From: an uncultured Bacteroides sp.
Lineage (GTDB): Bacteria > Bacteroidota > Bacteroidia > Bacteroidales > Bacteroidaceae
NCBI RefSeq assembly: GCF_963678845.1
Contig: NZ_OY787468.1
Coordinates: 868,001 to 932,000 of the forward strand
Direction of reading: 5' to 3'
DNA length: 64,000 bases
The notes under the pieces were generated by a model. The model saw only the letters and a list, made by a program, of their open reading frames with translations. It did not search any database and was not told the DNA's origin. The position numbers and the translations under genes were made by a program. Positions 1-7,953 of this stretch are shown here, one piece after another (positions within the stretch are counted from its first letter, which is position 1; every line of letters begins with the position of its first letter).

Positions 1-1
1 T

Positions 2-151
2 TTTGCGTGGACACACAAAAAAATAACCGGCATGCAAACAGCTTCAGGTTATTTTATTGTAGAAGGTAGCGGTAATTATGGAGAGAATGCACTTGAAGAG
101 CAATATGTATTTTTAAAAAATAAAAAAGTGTATGAGTTCAGATGCAAATAA
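2..151 (+). CDS. 3' end of an unknown phage protein (partial)
   Basis: An open frame runs from the window edge to a TAA at 149-151, giving about 49 residues that end VYEFRCK. It overlaps the start of the next gene by 20 bp, as phage genes in one operon often do. The 5' part is outside the window and no domain can be named. It precedes the putative small-terminase genes, so it is probably part of the DNA-packaging or late early operon. Confidence 0.5.
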   Translation, partial: FAWTHKKITGMQTASGYFIVEGSGNYGENALEEQYVFLKNKKVYEFRCK

Positions 152-488
152 CATCATTAAGTGGAAGGAAAAACCGGAATGGTTTGACCAAATAAATTTT
201 GAAGAATACGAGAAGCTAGCCGCCATCGGGTATACTCCGCGCCAAATTGCTATGTATTATAAGATTCCATTCAATGACTTCGACTGGTATTATAACTTAA
301 TAGGTTCACCTTTAAGATATCATTATGATCGCGGTCAATTAGTGCAACAAGCTAAAGAAGGGTTAGTGATGACGGTTAGTGCCGAGACTGGTGAAAATGT
401 AACCCAGGCTCAACGCCTGGACAAACTTCGTAGGGAAGTTGAATTTAAAAATGCAGTTAGTAACATTTTCTATGGGGATATAATATAA
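132..488 (+). CDS. Small phage protein upstream of terminase, possible terminase-associated DNA-binding protein
   Basis: The 118-residue protein contains a segment around residues 30-45 (LAAIGYTPRQIAMYYKIP) that reads like a helix-turn-helix, the kind found at the N-terminus of small terminase subunits. The charged C-terminal half includes a predicted helix around LDKLRREVEFKNAV. It ends at the base where the next gene starts (488), implying translational coupling with the gene before terL. A terminase small subunit role is an inference from position and the HTH-like segment; no family was recognised with certainty. Confidence 0.55.
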   Translation: MSSDANNIIKWKEKPEWFDQINFEEYEKLAAIGYTPRQIAMYYKIPFNDFDWYYNLIGSPLRYHYDRGQLVQQAKEGLVMTVSAETGENVTQAQRLDKLRREVEFKNAVSNIFYGDII

Positions 489-1111
489 TGTTTGAAAGTT
501 CTTATTTTGATCAGCTACAGGATTACATCGCATCCGGATGCAGCGTTGAGCTTACCGATGATGAGCTGGACTACTATAATGCGCTATATGCTATGATTGG
601 CATACAGCGTAAATATAGTAAGGATAATGCAATTGCATTTCTTATGCACGAACCATTCAATGTAAAAAGACAACGCGCACGCGAGATGTATAGTGAAGCA
701 ATCAATCTGTTTTTTGCTGACGATACAATAGAGAATAATGCTCATAGAAATATGATGTATGACAATCTTATCAAAGCAGCGCAGGTAGTTCTTTCAACAG
801 CGAAATCAAGCAAAGACATGGAAGTATATGGCAATCTTACAGCTCAAGCTTTTAAAATAAAACTGCTGGATAAACCTGATCCACAAAAACGCGAAGAGAT
901 TAAAGATAAGAACATTAAAATATATATGCTTGATACGTATGCGGTTGGTATTCCTAAGATTGACCGTCAGCAGCTGGCGGCTCAGATTGATGCTATACCA
1001 GATATTCCGGAACGTGAAAGAGTTCGCCTAAAACGTGATGCTCAGGTGATTGATGTTGATATAATAGAGATGATAGATGACCAGGAAGCAAAAACTAAAG
1101 ACTACGAGTGA
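488..1111 (+). CDS. Phage protein next to large terminase, possible terminase small subunit
   Basis: The 207-residue protein is mostly helical and charged, with a C-terminal acidic stretch rich in Ile, Asp and Glu. It starts at the last base of the preceding gene and overlaps terL by 35 bp, so the three genes form one packaging operon. The central segment (roughly residues 70-125) resembles the helical region of small terminase or terminase-associated proteins of Bacteroides phages, but this rests mostly on position. It could alternatively be a packaging accessory protein. Confidence 0.5.
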   Translation: MFESSYFDQLQDYIASGCSVELTDDELDYYNALYAMIGIQRKYSKDNAIAFLMHEPFNVKRQRAREMYSEAINLFFADDTIENNAHRNMMYDNLIKAAQVVLSTAKSSKDMEVYGNLTAQAFKIKLLDKPDPQKREEIKDKNIKIYMLDTYAVGIPKIDRQQLAAQIDAIPDIPERERVRLKRDAQVIDVDIIEMIDDQEAKTKDYE

Positions 1112-2837
1112 GGACATAGAGCAGCGCTATTCTAATTGGATGGCCCAGCTTATGGCAATAATGATGCCATGGTCACTTTACTGGATAGCAGGACGTGCAT
1201 CGGCTAAAACTGTTCAGGTATTATCCGAACGAGTTCAGGAAGTTGCTCAGGATTGCCCGGGAGCACCATTCGCATGGGTCGCTGACACTTATTCCGATTT
1301 ACACAAAAACGTTATACCTTCTCTTATTGATGGTCTTTCATTATTGGGGTGGGAACTAGGTAAACATTATGTAATTAACCAAGAGCCACCGCAGGAATGG
1401 AAAAACAGGATGTACAATGTATGTACAGACTGGAAGAATACAATGGTATTCTATACCGGATTCAACTTTACGTTTATCTCACTTGACCGCCCTTCAATTG
1501 GTGCCGGTCGCTCCTACGTAGGAATATTTGGTGATGAGGTAAAGTATTTCCCAGAAGAAAAGTTCACTAACTTACTTAAAGCCGTTCGTGGATTCCGCGT
1601 TAAATATGGGAACTGCGTATGGTACCGCAGCCGAACTCTTACTACAGATATGCCTAACCCTAACCATATCGGCGAATATGATTGGGTATTGAAACTGGCT
1701 AAGCAGAACGATAAGAATAAAATATTGTTGATGCTGCAGGCTGGCTTCATTTATAATGATACGAAGAAAACCTATGTAGCAACTCTTCAGGAATACAACG
1801 AGATTAAAGCTGCATATCGCACAGATAAGTCGCTCAGGACAGAGTACGACAAATCTCAGCGTGCTCTTGAACTTGCAGGACGCAATATGAAGAGATGGCA
1901 GCAACGATGGGAGAAAACACGCTCACGTACATCTTTCTTCTTCATATCTTCATCTTATGTGAATGCAGATATATTAGGGCTTGATTGGTTCTCTGATGAA
2001 TTTGCTGAAGGTCTTGAAGGTATTCTGGTTAATATCCTTTCAATGATTCCTAAGCTCGAAGCAGGACAGATGTTCTATTGTAACTTAGCATCCAGGCACT
2101 TCTATGCAGATGGCTTTGCTAATGAGATAATAGATAAGCATGAGTTTGGATGGGTGCAAGACTGTACTTCACTAAAACACCTGGATATGTCTAGGCCAAT
2201 AGAAGCGGGTATGGACTCAGGTAACATGTTATCAATTGTATTCGGACAGCAAAAAGGTAAGATGTATAAAGTACTGAAAGAGCTGTGCACTCTACCACCA
2301 TCAGGGCCACGTGAGTTAGCAGATCAATTCATTGCTTACTTCAAGCCACACCACCGTAAGATACTCAAGTTATATTATGACCGGTCAATGAACAATTATA
2401 AGAAGGTTGGTGCCGATATGGCTACTCAGATAAAGAAGAACATTGAATACTATGCTGATGGTACACGTACTGGATGGACAGTGCAGCTCATGTCATTAGG
2501 GCAGGGCAACATTGGTAGTAATCTAGAGTACCGTGTGTTCATGGACTTACTAAGTGGTAATCTTGAACGCAACTTATTTAAGTTGGAGATTGATCAGTAT
2601 AACTGTTCTAACTTAAAGAGTGAAATGGAAGTAACAAAGACTAAGGTGGCAACAGGTAGAGACACCAGTGGTATGATTGTGAAACTAAAGACCGGTGATA
2701 AGCTACCTACACATCGTTTACCTAAAGAGTCTACCAACCTAACAGATGCGCTGAAGTATCTTATACTAAGAAAGGAGTGGATACGTATATGGCAGCTCGG
2801 CCGTAGATCGTCTGGTACTGGTATGGACCCTCATTAG
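1077..2837 (+). CDS. terL: Phage terminase large subunit
   Basis: The 586-residue protein is predicted to be the ATPase/nuclease that packages phage DNA into the prohead. A Walker A-like GRASAKT sits near residue 39. It is followed by a Walker B-like acidic segment (YVGIFGDEVKYF, about residues 147-158), and a C-terminal nuclease region with the pattern GMDSGNMLSIVFG near residue 380. Length is normal for the family. The ATG at 1077 overlaps the upstream gene by 35 bp, which is common in packaging operons. A terminator follows at 2879, so the packaging operon ends here and the control region begins. Confidence 0.88.
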   Translation: MTRKQKLKTTSEDIEQRYSNWMAQLMAIMMPWSLYWIAGRASAKTVQVLSERVQEVAQDCPGAPFAWVADTYSDLHKNVIPSLIDGLSLLGWELGKHYVINQEPPQEWKNRMYNVCTDWKNTMVFYTGFNFTFISLDRPSIGAGRSYVGIFGDEVKYFPEEKFTNLLKAVRGFRVKYGNCVWYRSRTLTTDMPNPNHIGEYDWVLKLAKQNDKNKILLMLQAGFIYNDTKKTYVATLQEYNEIKAAYRTDKSLRTEYDKSQRALELAGRNMKRWQQRWEKTRSRTSFFFISSSYVNADILGLDWFSDEFAEGLEGILVNILSMIPKLEAGQMFYCNLASRHFYADGFANEIIDKHEFGWVQDCTSLKHLDMSRPIEAGMDSGNMLSIVFGQQKGKMYKVLKELCTLPPSGPRELADQFIAYFKPHHRKILKLYYDRSMNNYKKVGADMATQIKKNIEYYADGTRTGWTVQLMSLGQGNIGSNLEYRVFMDLLSGNLERNLFKLEIDQYNCSNLKSEMEVTKTKVATGRDTSGMIVKLKTGDKLPTHRLPKESTNLTDALKYLILRKEWIRIWQLGRRSSGTGMDPH

Positions 2838-2878
2838 AATATCTATATTACATTAAGAATAAATCTGTGCTCATTAGT

Positions 2879-2913
2879 AAGCCCCGTGGTCTGTGAAGAT
2901 AGCGGGGTTTTGT
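2879..2913 (+). terminator. Rho-independent terminator after terL
   Basis: AAGCCCCG (2879-2886) pairs with CGGGGTTT (903-910 of the same kilobase, i.e. 2903-2910) and is followed by T residues. The loop GGTCTGTGAAGATAG is also present, unchanged, in the terminator at 21831-21868, so the two are copies of one element. Confidence 0.8.
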
Positions 2914-3445
2914 CGTATCTAAGCATCAGCTGAGCATCCAAATGACATTCTTATATGAATTGTGCGTGTATGGTGGGATTGTAATGTTTTTTCGTCACAT
3001 TTCCCCCCACGGCAGGGCTTGCGACCGCACGACGAGGGCGGCGCGTGTCAGGCATAACTGTGTTATAATCTCGGTTTTTTTCAATACGGAACAGGTTTAA
3101 GTACTGATTATTAGTGCTTTAAATAAATATAATGAGTTTTTTAGTTGAAATGTCGCCCCGTTTTTATATAAAAACGACTGCATTTAAACTTCAAATTAAA
3201 AAAACAAAGATAATAGCATGTTAATCGATTAATGTATTTGTAGAATGATTGTGTGTTTATATAGTTGGTAATTAGATTATTACCGCTTAAAAAACCATAT
3301 AGCAGCATAAAAAGATATTGTATATTTGTAATGCAACTAAAAAAGGAATAGATTCGCGTTCTATTCCTTTTTTAATGTTTAATTTTTTGTTCTATTTAAT
3401 AATAGATCAAAAGAGATGATCTCAACAAAAATATAGCCTTAAAAA
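2914..3445. other. Non-coding interval with a GC-rich island
   Basis: No convincing gene is seen in this interval. Bases 3001-3060 are about 70% G+C inside AT-rich DNA and contain GC-rich words such as GGGCGGCGCGTG. A perfect 13-bp hairpin with A/T flanks lies at 3339-3373 (GGAATAG pairing with CTATTCC) and could terminate transcription in both directions. A TATATTTG box lies just upstream at 3321-3328. The GC-rich patch could be a packaging site, replication site or structured RNA; the sequence alone does not decide. Confidence 0.5.
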
Positions 3446-3649
3446 TTAAGGCTCTCCTAAGTAAAATATGATTGCTTGATATTGTAGTGGAGTTAACGCA
3501 CGTTGTCTTTTACGGTAATAAAGTTCCTCTAATTTATTTTTAAGTTCTTCGTTAAGGTCTATCCACCTTTGAAGTTGAGTTACGGCACTGCGGGGTGTGG
3601 AGTTAGGGAAGTATAATAATGCTAAGTCGGCGAAATAGATAGCGCTCAT
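3446..3649 (-). CDS. DUF4248-like small protein
   Basis: The 67-residue protein has the pattern ADLALLYFPNSTPRSAV followed by LQRWI, which I recognise as the DUF4248 family common in Bacteroides genomes and phages. The function of the family is unknown; the N-terminal part looks like a small helix-turn-helix fold. It is encoded opposite to the late genes, upstream (in transcription direction) of nothing else until the hairpin at 3339-3373. It probably belongs to the lysogeny/control side of the phage. Confidence 0.75.
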   Translation of the reverse strand: MSAIYFADLALLYFPNSTPRSAVTQLQRWIDLNEELKNKLEELYYRKRQRALTPLQYQAIIFYLGEP

Positions 3650-3766
3650 AGTATTTTGTTAGATTTTACAAATATAGTAAAAAAAACACCCCGCAGTAAA
3701 TAATATATTACTGCGGGGTAGTAGTTAAATTATTACAAGGTAGTTAATGCATTACTGCGTATTAAC

Positions 3767-4183
3767 TTATACATTAGCAATTGGCTGTTTTTTAGGAAGT
3801 TGAGCAACCTGTGAAAACTCTAATGTTTTTAACATGTTCTGCAACATTTTTCCTGGTCTAAACTGAATTCTTGCTTTTGAAATATTCGAAGCATTAAACT
3901 CTGTGGCAATTTCCGATCCCAGACTTTTTAATTGAATCTGAAAGTGCCCAAAATCTCCAAGTTCCACTATCTGGCCAGTCCTTAATCCGGCTATCATTTG
4001 AAAAATTAGCCCATCGGACACGGCAAGTACATCACCACGCACAATAGAGCCGGAATGGCTTACATTTTCACAGATGGTTTCCAAAGAAAGATTACCATAA
4101 GCCTGAGACTTTGCGTAAAACTTAGCCGGCTCGCTAATTCTATGCGGGTTTTTTAAAGCAACTACTGAATATTTTACACTCAT
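3767..4183 (-). CDS. HU-like DNA-binding protein (HU-HIG type)
   Basis: The 138-residue protein resembles the HU/IHF-like proteins frequent in Bacteroides genomes and their phages. Features are a region around ETICENVSHSGSIVRGDVLAVSDGLIFQMIAGLRTGQIVELGDFG that matches the HU dimer core pattern (helices followed by the VxLGDFG strand), then the arm-like stretch and a closing FRPGKML motif. It should bind and bend DNA. It is divergent from the antirepressor gene, with a perfect palindrome (4217-4240) between them, and so probably takes part in lysis/lysogeny control or prophage DNA organisation. Confidence 0.75.
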   Translation of the reverse strand: MSVKYSVVALKNPHRISEPAKFYAKSQAYGNLSLETICENVSHSGSIVRGDVLAVSDGLIFQMIAGLRTGQIVELGDFGHFQIQLKSLGSEIATEFNASNISKARIQFRPGKMLQNMLKTLEFSQVAQLPKKQPIANV

Positions 4184-4216
4184 TTTAATTAATTTTTAAT
4201 CGTTAATAAATTATTT

Positions 4217-4240
4217 CTTGTGTTATCGCGTTAACACAAG
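4217..4240. promoter_or_regulatory. Palindromic operator candidate
   Basis: CTTGTGTTA (4217-4225) and TAACACAAG (4232-4240) form a perfect 9-bp inverted repeat with a 6-bp centre. It lies 34 bp upstream of the HU-like gene start and in the divergent interval facing the antirepressor. The symmetry and position fit an operator for a dimeric regulator; which protein binds is unknown. Confidence 0.55.
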
Positions 4241-4460
4241 CAAAAGTGTAACATTCTTTAATGAGCGAGTTGGTTTAGCGTGCTATACGTGGTTTTATGC
4301 GTTTAAAGTGGTATAAATATGTATTTAAATAGTCTGCTCTTATTGTTTGTTGTATTAAATATAATGTTAAATATCACATAATATTTTGATTATCAAATAA
4401 ATATGATTTTATTTGCAATGTTTTAGTAAAAATAATATGACGTGCAAAACAAAAAAACAG

Positions 4461-5009
4461 ATGGAAACAAGAATTATTGCAAGAATTAATGATGTAGATA
4501 TCGTAGCGGGGGATGATCCTAAAAAGTTAGTACCTATAAAACCGATTTGCGAAGCGATTGGAATTGATATCGATAGCCAAAGAAAAAAGATAAAAGAGCA
4601 TCCTATTTTAAATTCAGTTACGGTGCTCAGCACCGCAACTGGTTCCGATGGGAAACAATATGAAATGCTCTGCATTCCTTTCGAATTTATCTTTGGTTGG
4701 TTGTTCACGATCAACGCTTCAAACGTAAAAGAGGAATCCAGAGAGGCTGTTTTGAATTATCAAACTGAATGTTACCGTGCTCTTTATCAATATTTCGTTG
4801 AGCCACAAACATTCCTTCAGGATAAACAAAGGCTCATGGAAGAAAAAATATCAGAATATCAGGATTGCCAACGTAGGTTTAAGGATGCTCAGAAGCTAAT
4901 GCTTGATGCAAAAAATAAACTGAACCAGGTAACGCGTGTTACTATCGACGAGTGGAGAATGAATAACCGGCAGATGGAATTCAGTTTTGAAGCAACCATT
5001 GAAGAATAG
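4461..5009 (+). CDS. Phage antirepressor protein (P22_AR_N-type)
   Basis: From the ATG at 4461 the protein has 182 residues. Its first about 110 residues (IARINDVDIVAGDD, VPIKPICEAIGID, CIPFEFIFGWLFTIN, ETECYRALYQYF-like end) match the phage antirepressor N-terminal domain. The rest is a helical, charged tail that ends NRQMEFSFEATIEE. Proteins of this type counter or modulate a prophage repressor. An upstream ATG at 4437 and a TTG at 4413 are in frame, but the conserved domain begins right after 4461. A terminator follows at 5081. Confidence 0.78.
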   Translation: METRIIARINDVDIVAGDDPKKLVPIKPICEAIGIDIDSQRKKIKEHPILNSVTVLSTATGSDGKQYEMLCIPFEFIFGWLFTINASNVKEESREAVLNYQTECYRALYQYFVEPQTFLQDKQRLMEEKISEYQDCQRRFKDAQKLMLDAKNKLNQVTRVTIDEWRMNNRQMEFSFEATIEE

Positions 5010-5080
5010 ATTTAATTTAATGAGATTATGAATTGTATGAGAACATTTTAATTGAATACCTGAACCATTTTATGATAAAA

Positions 5081-5117
5081 AGAAGAGCTTCCAGAAATGA
5101 AAGCTCTTCTTTTTTTT
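5081..5117 (+). terminator. Rho-independent terminator
   Basis: AGAAGAGCTT (5081-5090) pairs perfectly with AAGCTCTTCT (5101-5110), followed by seven T residues. It closes the antirepressor transcript. Confidence 0.9.
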
Positions 5118-5160
5118 AAGTAATTATGCTTTTTTTACTAAATTGCGCGGAAATTATAAA

Positions 5161-5871
5161 ATGCATTTAACTATGGAAAATTCTAATAAATTAGGGAACC
5201 CGAATAAAAAGAAAGACACGGTAAGTGGAAATGGGTGTATTTTTATTGCTGTGACAATTATAATGCTAGTAATTATGGTAGCTACATGCGATAGTGATAA
5301 GAAAGAAAGCTATTCTACCAGTACGTCTACTGATACATCGCAGTCATTAAAAAATGAGGAGGTAAAACAGACTAGTACACCAGTTAATAAGGTTGATCAA
5401 AAAGTAGTGAAAGAGCTACGGCAATATTTTACGTTTAAAAAAGATGAGTTTGATTCTTCCGGAAGTGTCTGGGTTGAGCCTAAGAATAGACCTAGATACA
5501 CAAATGTAAATTCTGTTTTTTGCTATTTTCAGAAGACTGGGGATGCTGTATCTAATTTTAGATTTGTAATTCAATACACAGCAGATGATTGGCTATTTAT
5601 TGAGAACTATATATTCAATGTTGATGGAATAGTTTTTGATTATTCGCCTGAAAGTATAGAGAGAGATAACAATAGTACTATCTGGGAATGGGCTGATAAT
5701 AATGTAACTTCATTTGATATGAGTTTAATGAATGCTTTATCCTTAGCAAAAAAAGTAAAAGTAAAGTTTAATGGGAAACAATATTCAAAAACAAGAACTC
5801 TAACAAAAAAGGAAATATCCTATATTCAAAGAACTATAAAATACTACAGAGCATTAGGAGGTTCTTTTTAA
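5161..5871 (+). CDS. Membrane-anchored phage protein of unknown function
   Basis: About 236 residues from the ATG at 5161; an ATG at 5173 is equally possible. A basic start is followed by one hydrophobic segment (CIFIAVTIIMLVIMVATC), a Ser/Thr-rich linker, and a globular domain of about 150 residues. The domain contains the patterns DWLFIENYIFNVDG, IWEWADNNV, and VKVKFNGKQYSKTRTLTKKE. I recall similar domains in hypothetical bacterial and phage envelope proteins but cannot name a function. It is a lone gene between two terminators in the control region, so a lysogenic-conversion or superinfection-exclusion role is a reasonable guess, not shown. Confidence 0.6.
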   Translation: MHLTMENSNKLGNPNKKKDTVSGNGCIFIAVTIIMLVIMVATCDSDKKESYSTSTSTDTSQSLKNEEVKQTSTPVNKVDQKVVKELRQYFTFKKDEFDSSGSVWVEPKNRPRYTNVNSVFCYFQKTGDAVSNFRFVIQYTADDWLFIENYIFNVDGIVFDYSPESIERDNNSTIWEWADNNVTSFDMSLMNALSLAKKVKVKFNGKQYSKTRTLTKKEISYIQRTIKYYRALGGSF

Positions 5872-6192
5872 AAATAAATTCTTCTTTTTATTTTGCAGTT
5901 CCAAATATTATTTCAATATTTGCAGAGCAAAACAGTATCATCGTAATCGATGCCGCGAGTAACGGATAATGCTCAACACGGATTGGGCTTTTTTTTTGCC
6001 CAAATCAAACCATTTTCGTGAAGTCACGAAAATGATATACGAAATAAAAAAGTAGACGTTTCTTATAAAGAAATGGCGGCTGTCTTTCCCAACTATTATT
6101 TTGCTCCGGCATGATTAATGGTACTGTTTTGCGACACGGGAAATGGCAGCCGTTCTTTTTTTCTGCCTATACGCAAAACAGTACCATTGTTA
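5872..6192. other. Intergenic interval with inverted repeats
   Basis: No gene is supported in this interval. It holds a near-perfect hairpin around 5982-6007 (TTGGGC, a run of T, GCCCAA), a hairpin at 6011-6034 (CATTTTCGTG pairing with CACGAAAATG), and a perfect 17-bp inverted repeat at 6117-6133 / 6172-6188 directly in front of the next gene. The RNA leader of that gene could fold into these structures, which suggests control by attenuation or RNA structure. Confidence 0.5.
6117..6188. repeat. 17-bp inverted repeat in front of a small-gene operon
   Basis: AATGGTACTGTTTTGCG (6117-6133) is the exact reverse complement of 6172-6188, with 38 bp between the arms. The right arm ends 4 bp before the ATG at 6193. 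It could be a long RNA hairpin at the start codon or, less likely given the short spacing, an invertible segment. Confidence 0.7.
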
Positions 6193-6467
6193 TGAAAAAA
6201 CAAACAATCAGCATCGAACCGATGCGCCCATCATTCTTTGATGGAATGAGAAGTTTAGTAGAATCTAAACTAGTTGTTTACTCTCAGTTCTTATCTTCTG
6301 TTCTTGAACAGGAAATATCAGTTAAAAATGCACTTCGCATAACAAATGCAATCCTCTCATTTAGTGTAATGCTTATTGCAGCTTCCTTCTCTGTTGTTCT
6401 CACAATCATTTGTCTGGTATGGCTATGTACAGCTTTACTATCTTGCAAGAAAGGAGGCCTTAAATGA
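6193..6467 (+). CDS. Small membrane protein, unknown function
   Basis: The protein has 91 residues. Two hydrophobic stretches (ILSFSVMLIAASFSVVLTIICLVWLCTALL) form one or two membrane segments near the C-terminus, after a soluble helical N-terminus. An in-frame start upstream at 6111 would place the inverted repeat inside the coding region, so the ATG at 6193 is preferred. It overlaps the next gene by 4 bp (ATGA) and heads an operon of small genes. Function is unknown; membrane location and small size are all that can be read. Confidence 0.6.
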
Positions 6468-6733
6468 AATCGGTAAATACAGTTGTTGATGGTGCAGTAA
6501 TAACAAAAAATGTAGCTGCTACAATTAAAGAAATGCAAGATGGAGGACACAATGATGTACTGGATGCTATTGAAGAGGGGATTAATGTTATTTTAGCACT
6601 ATACGAAGGCAAGGAACAAATCTCAGAAAAAGCCATATTAAGTACTGTAATAGGTTTAAGAAGTATTCCTAATATTATTATAAATCTTTTGCCATTAGAT
6701 GGCGATGAATGTGAGTTGAAAAATGGAAAATAA
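6464..6733 (+). CDS. Small helical phage protein, unknown
   Basis: The 89-residue protein overlaps its neighbours on both sides (ATGA with the gene before, 11 bp with the gene after), showing translational coupling. The sequence is soluble and mixed, with a likely helix around residues 20-55 and a hydrophobic segment SIPNIIINLLPL near the end. I recognise no family. Coupling with a small membrane protein suggests the products work together. Confidence 0.55.
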   Translation: MKSVNTVVDGAVITKNVAATIKEMQDGGHNDVLDAIEEGINVILALYEGKEQISEKAILSTVIGLRSIPNIIINLLPLDGDECELKNGK

Positions 6734-6950
6734 GAAGGTCACTTACAGCATTATGAATGCGTCTCTTGAAGAAACGCTTCATGTTATTTCAGAAATGGAG
6801 AGTATCACCGGCATGGAACCGGAAGACATCTTACTAGAGAATGGTAAAAAGGTGAGGTATAATAAATCTGACTTTAAAAAACTTAGCAAAGGAGGCATTT
6901 CTGAAGAGGAATATATAACTCGTAATCTTATTGTAAGCACTCTTGAGTAG
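6723..6950 (+). CDS. Small acidic phage protein, unknown
   Basis: The 75-residue protein is last in a coupled group of three genes; its stop codon is inside the stem of the terminator at 6931-6969. The sequence shows two amphipathic helices around residues 12-40 and a Lys-rich middle. No family was recognised. Confidence 0.55.
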   Translation: MENKKVTYSIMNASLEETLHVISEMESITGMEPEDILLENGKKVRYNKSDFKKLSKGGISEEEYITRNLIVSTLE

Positions 6951-6969
6951 TGCTTACAAGTCCTTTTTT
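6931..6969 (+). terminator. Rho-independent terminator overlapping a stop codon
   Basis: TTGTAAGCACT (6931-6941) pairs perfectly with AGTGCTTACAA (6949-6959), followed by TCCTTTTTTTA. The stop codon of the gene at 6723-6950 lies in the loop and right arm, so translation may reach into the hairpin. Confidence 0.85.
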
Positions 6970-7018
6970 AGAATAATATTTTTCTGTTATTTTGTTGTGT
7001 AAATAAATACAATACAAG

Positions 7019-7216
7019 ATGGATTCAACAAGTCAACAAAAAGTAATTAGAGCCGGATTTATGATTATCCGGACTGATGATTTTCCTAACATTCGCATTA
7101 AGTATAAAGGTGCTACCCTTCAGTCCTGGACAACTCTTGAAAAGTTTGAAACAAAATCAGCAAGAGATAAAAGATTTCAGGAGTTATTAAAAGAGCCAAT
7201 GGTAATTGCAGACTAA
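7019..7216 (+). CDS. Small phage protein, unknown
   Basis: The 65-residue protein begins a run of seven closely spaced small genes (7019-8866), all on the + strand and ending at a terminator. It has mixed beta/helical content with the segment FMIIRTDDFPNIRIKYKG. No family was recognised. Small early genes of this kind in phages include host-takeover and anti-defence proteins, but nothing here shows such a role. Confidence 0.5.
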   Translation: MDSTSQQKVIRAGFMIIRTDDFPNIRIKYKGATLQSWTTLEKFETKSARDKRFQELLKEPMVIAD

Positions 7217-7233
7217 TTCCAATTTAAACATAT

Positions 7234-7503
7234 ATGGAAAAATTAAAATGGGTACAGAAATTTGAAGATATAACGAATAACGAAAATTTCGATTTTTCAG
7301 ATGTCAATGAAATGGGAGAAATTGCTTTTCGTGAAGGAAAAGAAGACGAAAGGAAGAATCATGCTACTAAATCTGTACTGGAGTATATTCTTGATCTACA
7401 CGATGTAGTATATCTCACTAAACAAGAAAAAGTTAGTGCTCTATTACGAATTAGAGACCAGGCTAATTTAGTTTTAAGGCAAGTAGGGTTTATAGATATC
7501 TAA
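7234..7503 (+). CDS. Small acidic phage protein, unknown
   Basis: The 89-residue protein is acidic and mostly helical, with one predicted amphipathic helix around VLEYILDLHDVVYLTKQEKVSALLRIRDQA. It starts 17 bp after the previous gene and ends 6 bp before the next. No family was recognised. Confidence 0.5.
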   Translation: MEKLKWVQKFEDITNNENFDFSDVNEMGEIAFREGKEDERKNHATKSVLEYILDLHDVVYLTKQEKVSALLRIRDQANLVLRQVGFIDI

Positions 7504-7509
7504 CTAAAA

Positions 7510-7671
7510 ATGAAGAAAAAGAAAATAACAATTATTGTAGCGTATAACTATGATGATAAGCATGTTTACAACAATGAGATAATTGCTGTAAGACTTAAAA
7601 AAGAGTTGTCAGTCAACTTAAATGATAGACAAGAAATAATTGAGTCTATTAAGGTCGAAGATAAATTATAA
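7510..7671 (+). CDS. Very small phage protein (53 aa)
   Basis: An ATG at 7510 opens a 53-codon frame ending at TAA 7669-7671. The frame fits exactly between neighbours, starting 6 bp after one stop and ending 6 bp before the next start. The product begins with four lysines and has the pattern ITIIVAYNYDD, then a helical C-terminus. Even spacing in the operon is the main evidence that it is real. Confidence 0.5.
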   Translation: MKKKKITIIVAYNYDDKHVYNNEIIAVRLKKELSVNLNDRQEIIESIKVEDKL

Positions 7672-7677
7672 CCAAAT

Positions 7678-7938
7678 ATGAGCTATATAGAAAATACAAG
7701 GATGTCACCTAATTTTGCATACGAAATAACAGTATGCATAACTAAAGGAGAATGCAAGGTGTTGCTCCCATTGCTAAAAAAAGCATGTAAGGAGACAAAG
7801 ATAAAGTTTGATAAGTATGAAGACATACACGATAGTGGAGAGGCTACAGAGAAACAAGAAAATATGCGCGCTAAATATGCTGATGAACTTGAAAGCTTAG
7901 AAAGCATATTATCAGATATTCATACGATTTTAAAATAA
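7678..7938 (+). CDS. Small phage protein, unknown
   Basis: The 86-residue protein is largely helical, with a possible coiled-coil C-terminus (ENMRAKYADELESLESILSDIH). It sits 6 bp after the 53-residue gene and 15 bp before the next one. No family was recognised. Confidence 0.5.
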   Translation: MSYIENTRMSPNFAYEITVCITKGECKVLLPLLKKACKETKIKFDKYEDIHDSGEATEKQENMRAKYADELESLESILSDIHTILK

Positions 7939-7953
7939 TTCAAACTAACTATA

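Noticed and set aside
6117..6188. Invertible promoter like those of Bacteroides capsule loci
   Set aside because: The 38-bp spacing is shorter than known invertible segments and no invertase gene is next to it; kept only as an inverted-repeat observation.
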